Virus record (IMG/VR): IMGVR_UViG_3300034374_007952
Location: 1-39,088 of that record
Source of the DNA: a virus
Length of the DNA: 39,088 nt
Reading direction: 5' to 3' (one strand)
The notes beneath the pieces are model-generated. The model was not told the origin of the DNA and did no database searches. It worked only from the letters and a program-made list of their open reading frames with translations. Positions 14,664 through 23,300 of the stretch are shown one piece after another. The number at the start of each line of letters is the position of its first letter. Within the stretch, counting starts at the first letter, position 1. The position numbers and the translations under genes are program-made.

Positions 14664-15848
14664 ATGTCGTCAGCAAATTTAGTGCGATTAACAGCAATCG
14701 AAGAAACAGTTTACGGTGAAACACCTGTGGCTGGAAATTTTAAAACAGCAAGATTCACTTCAGAAGCTCTATCGGGTACACCTGATACGAGTGAATCTCA
14801 AAGTATCAGGACGGATCGGCTCTCTTCAGGACAAGTTGTAGTAGGCTTAACCGTTGGCGGTGATGTAAACTCTGAACTTGCCAAGGAAGATATTACAGAC
14901 GACTTCATCGAATCAGCAATGTATTCATCATGGGATGCTAAAGCTCCTGTCGCGGTTGATTTAACAATCGATACCACAGCAAAAACTATTGTTAGGGCCG
15001 CAGGTGACTGGACTGTTGATGTTGAAGTAGGAGATGTTTTAACACTTACTGCTTTTGCTGACTCCAATAACAACACCGAAGTAATGGTTACTGAAGTTCA
15101 AAACGCTACGACTATTAGATTCTCTGGACCTGACACAATGGTTGATGAAGTCGGCGTAGGTACTTCATATCAAATCGCTGACGAGATTGAGATTGGTATT
15201 ACTCAAAAATCTTTCTCAATGGAAAAAGCATTTTTAGACCTTACTGACAAGGCCATCAATTATCGAGGTATGATTGTTTCGACAATGAACCATAGTGTGA
15301 CTTACGGTGAAATCGTAAACAGTACATTTGGTTTCCAGGGCAACGACTATCAACCTGTAGAAGCTGCTGCCAATTTCATAACAGACGGTAGGACAATCGA
15401 TAGCCCTGCCACAAGTAACTCACTCAACGGTTCCGTTGATATGCCTTTTTTGATCAATAATGCAAGTGGAACTTTAGATACTTCAGATTTTTGTATTCAG
15501 TCAGTTGACTTAAACCTCAATAATAACGCAACAGCCCAGACATGTGTGGGACAAGCTGCCCCAGATTCATATAACGCGGGTACTGCACAAATTGAAGTAT
15601 CTTTGACAGCTTATCTTGCCAACGAGAACTGGGCCATGTTAGCAAAGAAACTAACTCAAGACCCTATTTCTCTAGGGTTCATTGTAAAAAATTCAGATGG
15701 TTTCTACGGATTCTTTCTTCCTGCGGTGCAGCTATCGTTTGAAGACCCTGCGTCAACTGGGATCAACCAAGATGTATTTTTAAATATGACAGGTGTAGCC
15801 AAAGTTGGCGCAAGTAACGAGAAATCGCTTAAAATGTTTAGAAGTTAA
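14664..15848 (+). CDS. Major tail tube protein
   Basis: The 394-residue product is a tail tube protein of the Phage_tube_2 type. The start is typical: ANLVRLTAIEETVYGETP, then FTSEALSGTPDTSESQSIR. Next come the DRLSSGQVVVGLTVGGDVNSEL segment and a long beta domain with FQGNDYQP and SFSMEKAFLD. The C-terminal third, with SLTAYLANENWAMLAKKL, closes the second barrel. Length is within the two-domain range for the family. The ATG follows an AAGGGAG site. It is separated from the chaperone gene by a 110-base gap with a long hairpin, so expression may be tuned independently. Confidence 0.88.
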   Translation: MSSANLVRLTAIEETVYGETPVAGNFKTARFTSEALSGTPDTSESQSIRTDRLSSGQVVVGLTVGGDVNSELAKEDITDDFIESAMYSSWDAKAPVAVDLTIDTTAKTIVRAAGDWTVDVEVGDVLTLTAFADSNNNTEVMVTEVQNATTIRFSGPDTMVDEVGVGTSYQIADEIEIGITQKSFSMEKAFLDLTDKAINYRGMIVSTMNHSVTYGEIVNSTFGFQGNDYQPVEAAANFITDGRTIDSPATSNSLNGSVDMPFLINNASGTLDTSDFCIQSVDLNLNNNATAQTCVGQAAPDSYNAGTAQIEVSLTAYLANENWAMLAKKLTQDPISLGFIVKNSDGFYGFFLPAVQLSFEDPASTGINQDVFLNMTGVAKVGASNEKSLKMFRS

Positions 15849-15860
15849 TTTATAAGAAAA

Positions 15861-15920
15861 GGTTTCAGGGAGGTCGGCCCTAACATCTGCTCGATCTTCG
15901 TCTACGACTTCTCTGAAACC
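15861..15920 (+). other. Long intergenic hairpin after the tail tube gene
   Basis: Positions 15861-15875 pair with 15906-15920 over 15 positions, including two G-U pairs, around a 30-base loop. This is most of the 110-base gap between the tube and chaperone genes. There is no run of T after it, so it is not a standard intrinsic terminator. An mRNA 3'-end stabiliser or a processing site is more likely. Confidence 0.7.
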
Positions 15921-15958
15921 CTCCCTCATTATTTACGTTATTGTTAAAGGAAAGTTAA

Positions 15959-16357
15959 ATGAAATCAAATCTTCACAGTTTTTACGCAACAAATGGTGAC
16001 ATGGAATCTTCTGGAATCTGGTTTAGAATTTCTGAAGAATTACAATTTAGAGTACGTCGATTCGGTGGCAAGAACTCGGACAAAGTTAGACAGGCCATCG
16101 CAAAATATAACAAACCATATACCCTTCAAATTCAAAAAGGAACTCTAGACCCTGACCTAGAAACAGAACTAATGACGAAAGCTTTTGTCGAGTCGTGTTT
16201 GACTGATTGGAAAGGTGTAGAAATTGACGGTGAACCTCAAGAATTTTCAACTGAAAAGGCGATTGAACTTTTAATCGAACTTCCAGAATTGACAAATGAA
16301 TTAATCGCTCACGCACAAAAAATAGACAACTACAAAGTAGAATTGGGAAACTCTTAG
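15959..16357 (+). CDS. Tail assembly chaperone, gpG-like
   Basis: The 132-residue product is the short form of the tail assembly chaperone. It lies between the tube and tape measure genes, the invariable place of the lambda G/T pair. The sequence is acidic and helical, with FRISEELQFRVRRFGGKNSDKVRQAI in the middle and a C-terminal helix rich in Glu and Leu. It would bind the tape measure protein before tube polymerisation. The ATG follows an AAAGGA site. Its last codons contain the slippery sequence, so a fraction of ribosomes make the longer gpGT protein. Confidence 0.87.
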   Translation: MKSNLHSFYATNGDMESSGIWFRISEELQFRVRRFGGKNSDKVRQAIAKYNKPYTLQIQKGTLDPDLETELMTKAFVESCLTDWKGVEIDGEPQEFSTEKAIELLIELPELTNELIAHAQKIDNYKVELGNS

Positions 16358-16683
16358 CGACCTACTTAGAGTGGCAACTCAAGTGGGGAAATAAACTAGA
16401 GTTCTATTATAGTCTACTTCAACGTGGGAAAATAAAGGAAGGGGCCGAAGAACCTAATATAGGACCTTTTAGTATTTACCTAGAGTATTTCTTTGAGCTA
16501 GATACCTGTAGAAACGGTATGTCTAATGGGCCAATTCCTTTTACTGACATACATAACTTTGCTACGATTAAAGGGATTCAAGACTTTGACGAGTTTCTTT
16601 ACTTAGTGCGAAAACTCGACGATATTATTATAAAACATCGAGATAAAGATAATGGCCCCTCCAAAGCAAACAAGAGTAATTGA
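15959..16683 (+). CDS. Frameshifted tail assembly chaperone, gpGT-like
   Basis: A -1 shift on the heptamer G GGA AAC at 16345-16351 joins residues 1-131 of the gpG-like protein to an open frame running from CTC at 16351 to TGA at 16681-16683, giving about 241 residues. The T part reads LLATYLEWQLKWGNKLEF and ends after FLYLVRKLDDIIIKHRDKD. It has no independent start of its own at the right place and overlaps the tape measure gene by 32 bases, as in lambda. In lambda the G-T fusion bridges the tape measure and tube subunits. The frames, heptamer register and position agree fully. Confidence 0.9.
16345..16387 (+). promoter_or_regulatory. Programmed -1 frameshift signal
   Basis: The slippery heptamer GGGAAAC (16345-16351) sits in X-XXY-YYZ register with the gpG frame. 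Nine bases later a hairpin spans 16361-16387. CCTACTT (16361-16367) pairs with AAGTGGG (16381-16387), with one G-U pair. After one bulged A, GAGT (16369-16372) pairs with ACTC (16377-16380) around GGCA. The zero-frame stop TAG lies at 16355-16357 inside the spacer. All elements of a standard signal are present. Confidence 0.93.
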
Positions 16684-19204
16684 TATTAAAGTCATCTCTA
16701 CTGGAGATGGAACACTCAGAAAAATATCAAGCGAAATGGGGAAGCTTAATCGTAACGTTAAGCGAGCTTCACAAGGCCTAGGGAGACTTCAGAACGCCTT
16801 TAGAGGTTTCATCGCTGCTTTCGGTGTGAGAGAGATTGCAAAGGCCGCAGACGAGTTTCAATTATTAGAAGATAGAATTGCAGTTTTTACGGGTTCTAGT
16901 GAAAAAGCTAGAGATGTATTTGGACAGATACGTGCCGCCGCCGCTGCTACCAGAACTTCAGTCGCATCCCTTGGTGAAATCTACAACAGGGTAGCTTTAT
17001 CAACTGAGGAACTTGGTTTAAGTAGTGAACAAGTCGTAGCGGTTACAACAGCTTTACAGCAAACCTTTAGGTTATCAGGTTCTACCATAGCGGAAAGTAC
17101 CGCCTCAACAATCCAATTGACGCAGGGTTTAAGTGCTGGCGCACTGCGTGGTCAAGAATTACGCTCGGTGTTAGAATCCAATGCTGTATTTGCAGGAATA
17201 CTTTCTGAAGAGTTAAACGTTGCTAGAGGTGACTTAATTAAATTCGCTGAAACAGGCGGGATCACAAGTGAAAGAGTCCTTCAAGCATTGGCCAAGAACT
17301 TTGATGAAATAAACAAAAAAGCTGGACAATTAAGAATTACTTTCGAGCAAGCTGCTACTTTAGGCTTGGATAGATTAAAGCAAGCGGTTAATGAACTTAA
17401 CCAAGAGTTTGGGATTGCTTCTAAATTCGCCAAAGGTGTTGAGTTTACTGTTGATAATTTAAAAGAGTTGTTCGGTATAATTGCAGGGTTTGTAGCAAGT
17501 AAAGCATTGGTTAGATTAGGTGAACAACTCCAAACTTTTACACTTGCTTCAGCTTCGGCCAAATTCCTTAGTTCCGCGAACGCTTTAACCGCTGCTTTAG
17601 TAGGTTTAGGTTTCGCTGCTGCCAAGGCAAATAAAGCAAGTAACGAGGCGTTAGCTTCTGAAACATTATTGCAAAGATCGACTAGACTAACTAAAGAGAT
17701 TAAAACTCAAAGTGAGTTAATAGCGAATATTAGGAAATTACCTAACACTGGTGAGTTTATAGGTAGCGATGAGCAAATTAAAAAAGGTGAAAAAAATCTT
17801 ACGCTTTTAAGAAGACAATTAAAAGAAACTAGGCAATTACTAGATCAAGGTTTAACAGTTGACCCTAAAACTTTCAAAGGTAGCCCAACCGATATTCTAA
17901 AAAACGCCGCCGCCGATTTAGACAAAGCAACTTTAAACTTCGAGAAAGGTGTACCGACACTTAAAGAATTAAATACTTTATTCATCGCTAACAGGATCAG
18001 CGTTGAAGAATACGACAAAGCTTTAAACAAACTTCAAATAGACAAACTCAACGAGTCCTTCAAGAAAGGCACTATAGATCGTAAAGACCTTGTAAAAGGT
18101 CTTAAAAAACTAGCTGACGAATTAAACAAAAGTGAAGTCACTAAAACTCTTACGGACATTAATGCCGAGTTTAGGAAAACTGGTGACGTAGATAAGTACA
18201 ATAAAGCGTTGCTAAGATTAGACACTGATCAACTCAATGACTCGTTTGACAGAGGTGAAATAAGACTAACTAAATTAAACAAAGGTCTTAAAAAATTAGC
18301 CGATGAAATTAGAAAGAACAAATTAGGTTTAACTTTAAAACAATTGAATCAACAGTTCAGTTTGACTGGTGACATTGATAGTTACAACGAATCTATACGG
18401 GCCATAAACTTAGAAAAATTAAATCAAGACTTCAGAGAAGGTATCATAACAGTAGATCAATACAGACAAGGTTTAATCGAATTAAAAGGCGAAGCGTTTA
18501 ATTTAGAATCAGCTTTCCTTGGTGTTCAAGATGGGTTAAACAGAGTCGCTAGAGATGCAGGTAACGTAGCGAAACAAGTATCTAACGGTATCCAACAAGC
18601 TTTCTCTAGATTAGAAGACTCGATAGTTGAGTTTACCAAGACTGGGAGATTTGAGTTCTCTAAATTTACTCAAGATATATTGAGTGACATAAACAGAATT
18701 ATTATTAGGGCCGCAATTATAGGACCATTGGCCAATGCTTTAGGTAGAGGTTTGTTCTCTGCAAGTGCAGGTTCACCTCAAACAATACAAAACAACGTTG
18801 GACCTTCAGCACCAAGTAACACCGCTTTTGCCGCTAACGGTATGGCGCTCAGGGGTGGTAACATAATACCTTTCGCTACTGGCGGTATCGTAACAGGTCC
18901 GACATTATTCCCGCTTAACGGTGGACGCACAGGTGTCATGGGTGAGGCGGGTGCCGAGGCAATCGTTCCTTTGAGAAGGGGTCGTGGTGGACGTTTAGGT
19001 GTTGATGCTTCAGGTGCAAGCAACGTTCAAGTAAATGTAATCAACAATACCGGAAGTGACGTAGACACTCAGGAAAGAATAAGCTCTGACGGAAGCAAGA
19101 TATTAGACATTGTTATCGGAAACACCGTTAGAGATGGTTTAGCTAACGGTGAGTTTGATCAAAGCTTCGGTGAGATATTCGGACTTCAACGACAAGGTAG
19201 ATAA
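16652..19204 (+). CDS. Tail tape measure protein
   Basis: This 850-residue protein sets tail length. Residues 1-260 match the phage tape-measure N-terminal domain (SGSTIAESTASTIQLTQGLSAGALRGQELRSVLE). Residues 270-330 are hydrophobic helices that probably enter the host membrane during ejection. Residues 437-613 hold three copies of a 60-residue unit. Residues 655-700 resemble the lambda gpH C-terminal region (FTKTGRFEFSKFTQDILSDI), and residues 761-775 carry GVMGEAGAEAIVPL, a common C-terminal signature. The ATG overlaps the gpGT frame. At 850 residues the tail would be moderately long, near 120-130 nm by the usual 1.5 Angstrom-per-residue rule, which is only a rough guide. Confidence 0.94.
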   Translation: MAPPKQTRVIDIKVISTGDGTLRKISSEMGKLNRNVKRASQGLGRLQNAFRGFIAAFGVREIAKAADEFQLLEDRIAVFTGSSEKARDVFGQIRAAAAATRTSVASLGEIYNRVALSTEELGLSSEQVVAVTTALQQTFRLSGSTIAESTASTIQLTQGLSAGALRGQELRSVLESNAVFAGILSEELNVARGDLIKFAETGGITSERVLQALAKNFDEINKKAGQLRITFEQAATLGLDRLKQAVNELNQEFGIASKFAKGVEFTVDNLKELFGIIAGFVASKALVRLGEQLQTFTLASASAKFLSSANALTAALVGLGFAAAKANKASNEALASETLLQRSTRLTKEIKTQSELIANIRKLPNTGEFIGSDEQIKKGEKNLTLLRRQLKETRQLLDQGLTVDPKTFKGSPTDILKNAAADLDKATLNFEKGVPTLKELNTLFIANRISVEEYDKALNKLQIDKLNESFKKGTIDRKDLVKGLKKLADELNKSEVTKTLTDINAEFRKTGDVDKYNKALLRLDTDQLNDSFDRGEIRLTKLNKGLKKLADEIRKNKLGLTLKQLNQQFSLTGDIDSYNESIRAINLEKLNQDFREGIITVDQYRQGLIELKGEAFNLESAFLGVQDGLNRVARDAGNVAKQVSNGIQQAFSRLEDSIVEFTKTGRFEFSKFTQDILSDINRIIIRAAIIGPLANALGRGLFSASAGSPQTIQNNVGPSAPSNTAFAANGMALRGGNIIPFATGGIVTGPTLFPLNGGRTGVMGEAGAEAIVPLRRGRGGRLGVDASGASNVQVNVINNTGSDVDTQERISSDGSKILDIVIGNTVRDGLANGEFDQSFGEIFGLQRQGR
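17960..18490 (+). repeat. Three protein-level tandem repeats in the tape measure
   Basis: Residues 437-494, 499-556 and 560-613 share the pattern LNxxF..(T)GD(I/V)DxYN(K/E)AL..L..(D)xLNxSF(K/D)(K/R)GxI, then a KGLKKLADE(I/L) helix in the first two and QGLIELKGE in the third. Unit length is about 61 residues. DNA identity is lower than protein similarity, so the duplication is old. Confidence 0.8.
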
Positions 19205-19557
19205 TGGCAGAATCATTCCCAGCTTCTTTACAGCAGAAATTTAACCAGGCAGGTTTTCAACTTACTTTCGGTGATAGTGCAATCGAGACACCTAATGAAG
19301 TTGGCCCACCTAAGAAACGTCAACGTTATACCAAAGAGTTCGATGATCTTAGAGGTACTATAGAACTTGAAAGAACTGATTACGCTGACTTTGAAACATT
19401 CTTCAAGACCACCTTGGCAGGTGGAACATTAACTTTTAATTATGACCACCCTATAAGCGGTGTCACAGGCGAATATCAATTTAAAGGTAGACCTTCCATA
19501 ACAACTCTAGGTGGAACATATTTTAGAATATCTTTTGTTTGGAGGCAGATTGCGTGA
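19204..19557 (+). CDS. Minor tail protein, gpM-like
   Basis: The 117-residue product follows the tape measure gene with a TAATG overlap, the place held by gpM in lambda. It is a compact beta-rich protein (FQLTFGDSAIETPNEVG, ERTDYADFETFFKTTLAGG, then TYFRISFVWRQIA). Size and order support a distal tail ring component at the base of the tape measure. Sequence similarity to lambda gpM itself is not obvious by eye, so the name rests on position, length and fold type. The end overlaps the next gene's start. Confidence 0.72.
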   Translation: MAESFPASLQQKFNQAGFQLTFGDSAIETPNEVGPPKKRQRYTKEFDDLRGTIELERTDYADFETFFKTTLAGGTLTFNYDHPISGVTGEYQFKGRPSITTLGGTYFRISFVWRQIA

Positions 19558-20024
19558 GAAGTTTAACTAATAATCTATTAGCGCAATTATACGGAGAAAG
19601 AAGTGACGACCCGCTTTTAATGCTTGTCACTCTTACTCACACTTCTTTTACAACTCTTAGGTTAGTTAACAATACTGAAGATGTTATCAGTAGAGGTAAC
19701 ACTCACATCGCTTTCCCTATGAGAATCAATCTACCTGCTGAAGACGGTGTTAATGTTTTAAAGTCACAAATACAATTCGATAATGTTTCATTAGATTTAA
19801 TAGATGAAATAAGATCGGTGACAACACCTATAGATACAACAATTGAATTAGTTCTTGCGAGTGACCCTGACACTGTAGAAATATCTTTTAATGAATTTAA
19901 GATAAGTAATGTTAGGTACGACAGCAGGGCCATCAACGCCGACTTATTTTTAGATGATTTTTTACATACTGAGTTAACAAGTGAACGATACACACCAACA
20001 ATTTACCCAGGGTTATTTACGTAA
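19554..20024 (+). CDS. Minor tail protein, gpL / DUF1833-like
   Basis: The start is GTG 19554, which has a full GGAGG site eight bases upstream (19541-19545). The upstream in-frame TTG at 19539 has none. The product is 156 residues. It resembles the DUF1833 or L-type tail-tip proteins that precede NlpC/P60 enzymes: DPLLMLVTLTHTSFTTLRLVNN at the start, then FPMRINLPAEDG and a C-terminal part with FLDDFLHTELTSERYTP. No Fe-S cysteine set like that of lambda gpL is seen, since the mature sequence has no cysteine. It would form part of the tail tip. Its end overlaps the next gene by 44 bases. Confidence 0.7.
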   Translation: MRSLTNNLLAQLYGERSDDPLLMLVTLTHTSFTTLRLVNNTEDVISRGNTHIAFPMRINLPAEDGVNVLKSQIQFDNVSLDLIDEIRSVTTPIDTTIELVLASDPDTVEISFNEFKISNVRYDSRAINADLFLDDFLHTELTSERYTPTIYPGLFT

Positions 20025-20370
20025 GTTTGTAGGAATACCTTACGAAGATAAAGACTGTTACGAATTGGTTCAATATTTTTACGATGATATATTTGGTATC
20101 AAATTAGAAAAACTTTACGGTAGTATTAGACCTACAAAAAAAGAAACAGAACAATTAGTGAACGATCAGCTAGAAGGTTTTGAAGAAGTTACAACACCTA
20201 GGATGGGTGACATAATGTTAATCAGAATCGTAGGTCTTACTTGTCATATCGGAGTTTATATTGACGAGAATCGTTTCCTTCATTCTAGGCAAGGTGTTGG
20301 TAGTAGTCTAGAACGTTTCGATAAATGGACTAAAAGAATTGAAGGTTATTACAGATGTCGAAAGAAATAG
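19981..20370 (+). CDS. NlpC/P60 tail-tip endopeptidase, gpK-like
   Basis: The 129-residue product is an NlpC/P60 cysteine peptidase that opens the cell wall during infection. The catalytic cysteine is C26 in DKDCYELVQYFY, the histidine is H89 in LTCHIGVYI, and H101 after NRFL is the likely third residue. The family order of tail genes (L-K-J) matches lambda. The GTG start at 19981 has a weak ribosome site but lies inside the previous gene. It lacks the JAB domain of full-length lambda gpK, as do many gpK-like proteins in other siphoviruses. Its own end overlaps the J-like gene by 16 bases. Confidence 0.87.
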   Translation: MNDTHQQFTQGYLRKFVGIPYEDKDCYELVQYFYDDIFGIKLEKLYGSIRPTKKETEQLVNDQLEGFEEVTTPRMGDIMLIRIVGLTCHIGVYIDENRFLHSRQGVGSSLERFDKWTKRIEGYYRCRKK

Positions 20371-23300
20371 TAGTTAGGAAAAACCCTTTAAGTACCGATA
20401 GCAAAGTCTTGGTTGTGAAAGATGATGCAACAATCGAAGAAATGTATGAAGAGGTTTTAAAAGCTAATAAATTACCAAGGGAAGGATACGACAAATACTT
20501 CAAAGTTTATATTGGAGGTCATGAAGTATATAGAAGGTATTGGAAAACCTCTAAACCTTTACAAGGTAAGTCAGTATTATTCGCCGTAACACCTAGAGGT
20601 GGTGAAGGTGGTCAAATATTTAAGCAAGTTGCCATTATAACTATCACCGCTGTTGTTGCTGTCATAACTTCCCCTGCTGGTGGCGCGGCCTTCGGTACAG
20701 GTACAGGTGCGGCCTTCGGTTCAGCACTTGCCACCGCTGGTGCGGCAATCGGTTCCACGCTTTTATTTAATGCTCTAATACCACCTCTCAACAACGCTTT
20801 GGGTTTCAACGCTTCTGAGGCAGATGGTTTTTCTAATTCACAAAGTTTCTCTATTACGAATCAAAACAATCAGAGTAGAAAACTAAGAACAGTACCTAAA
20901 GTTTATGGGACACATAGAATATTCCCTGTCCTTGCTGCAAACTTTTATTTAAGTTCCGAAGCTGACCCTGACAACAACGGTGCTTTGTCTAACTACTTTT
21001 ACGCTATTTATGACTTCGGACTCGGACCCTTGGCACTCGATCAATTTAGAATAGGTGAAACGCTTTTATCTGAATTTTCTCAAGTTGATTTTAGGTTGGT
21101 GGATTTAAACAAACCTGGAGTAGAAGAAGGTATATGGGATCAAGCTTTAAGTAATAATTTTCAACTTTATAAAGGTGATGTAACACAACAATCAATTGGT
21201 GTTGCTATTAACGCTAACGAAAACAATCCAGGTCCACCGCCAGTAGACGATTATCAAGTTGTAAGAAACGCTACACCTAATACGAACAGTGAAGAACAAG
21301 AAATAAGTTTAATTCTTAATCTGCCTAACGGTTTGTTCTCAGTCTTTGAAACAGGTGCGATTAGAAATAGTCAAATAGATTTAAAGGTTGAATTTGCTGA
21401 AGTAGGTACGGAAGACTATAGAAATTTTGATGATCTTGTTTTTGTTAACGATTTCAATAGTAGCTTACAAGCTTTTAATAAAGAAATTTTAGCTAACTCA
21501 TTTTCTAATAACTCTTTTACTTTACTTAGTACTTTTCCAGCGGACAAAAACCTTCAAGCAAGTATAGTAGGAAACGCTTTTATTTTTCCTGAAGGTTTAG
21601 AAAACCCTGAAGCTTCTTATTATGATATAGCAGAACAGAGTATAGGGATATTAAAAGGTAACATATACTCTTTCAACATAAGTGCTGACATACATGTACC
21701 TACCGTAGGTGAACTTATTTACATTAACGGTCAAGAAATGTTCACGATCACATTTATTAACTTTAACGGTACACAAAACGCTTGGAATATAATAACTACA
21801 CCTGCTAAATTTACTGTGACCATAGCTTATGATTTAGTTCGTACACCTAATGACCCTGCTGCAATATTCACAGCTACAGCAACTCAAAGAGTTCACACAA
21901 ACAACATACTTGAAGACGGTGGTTCGACTTCGGTTATGAAAGTTAAGAGTTCCGAAAACGGAATAATAACAATCGATAACTTACAGACACCCAACTCTAA
22001 TGTAACTGTCATTTTTAAACCAAAAACTCTAAACGATGTTAAGGTAAGATTAACTAGAAAAAACACAAACCATAATTTTACCTTCCAGAGAAACGATGCT
22101 TTAACGTGGTCGATATTAACAACTCGTTTTGACACCAACCCCATAGTTACAACTAAACGTCACGTTTTTATGGAAGTGCGAATCAAGGCGACAGATCAAT
22201 TGAACGGAGTTATTGAAAACTTGTCGGCCATTGCTACATCTGTTTTAGATGTTTATGACGGAGCCAATTGGTCTAAACAAATCACCCAAAACCCTGCATG
22301 GGTCTTAGCAGACCTTTTAACAGGTGAAGTAAATAAAAGAGCTATCGCACAAAATAGATTAGATGCGGACTTATTAAAAGAATGGGCAGATTTTTGTGAC
22401 GAGATACCAACAGCACCGCCTAATATATCAACTTTCTCACAACCAAGGTTTCAGTGTAACTTCGTATTAGACTTCAACACAACTTTAACTCAACTAATAG
22501 ATAGAGTTACAAACGCCGCACAAGCTAGACTTACTGTAGTAGATGGTAGATACGGTGTGCTTATAGATAGAGCCAAGACAACACCTGTACAAGTTTTTAC
22601 ACCTCGTAACTCTAACAATTTTTCTTCTACAAGAGTCTACAGTGAGATACCTGACGGACTAAGAATAAATTATGTAGATGCTGGTAGTGGTTTTGAGATA
22701 AGACAAGAAACTGTTTTCAACGATGGGTTCGATGCTACAACAGCGGTGGACTTTGACGAGTTAGACACCTTCGCTGTAACAAACTCAGAACAAGCGTTTA
22801 GGTTTGGTCGTTATATGTTAGCTCAGTTGAAGTTGAGACAAGAGACTATAACTATAGATGTTGACTTTGAACACTTGGTTTGTACTAGAGGTGACTACGT
22901 AGTCATCACTCAAGATGCAATGAGAGTAGGAGGTGTACCCGCTAGAGTAATTAATGTAGCAGGTAATGTCGTAACTATTGACGCTCCCTTCGCAACTGAA
23001 CCAGCTACTAGTTACGGTTACAGGTTTAGAAATGCTACTTCAGGTGTAACAGCGGTAGCAACAATGACTATTACAGATGAAGTAACTGCTACTCTCGATG
23101 GCCTTATACCAAACGTAGGCGACTTAATAATATGGGGGGAAATATCTCAAGTAACTTACGATTGTATTGTAAAGACTGTTTCACCTAATAGAAATTTAAC
23201 CGCTACTCTTACATTAGTTGAAAAGAACGATGCGATCTTTGATGCTGAATCATCTGTTAACATTCCAGATTACAACCCGCAATTATCTACAATTCAAGAC

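Noticed and set aside
19539-19553. Upstream TTG start for the L-like tail gene
   Set aside because: It has no ribosome site, and GTG 19554 has GGAGG eight bases upstream.
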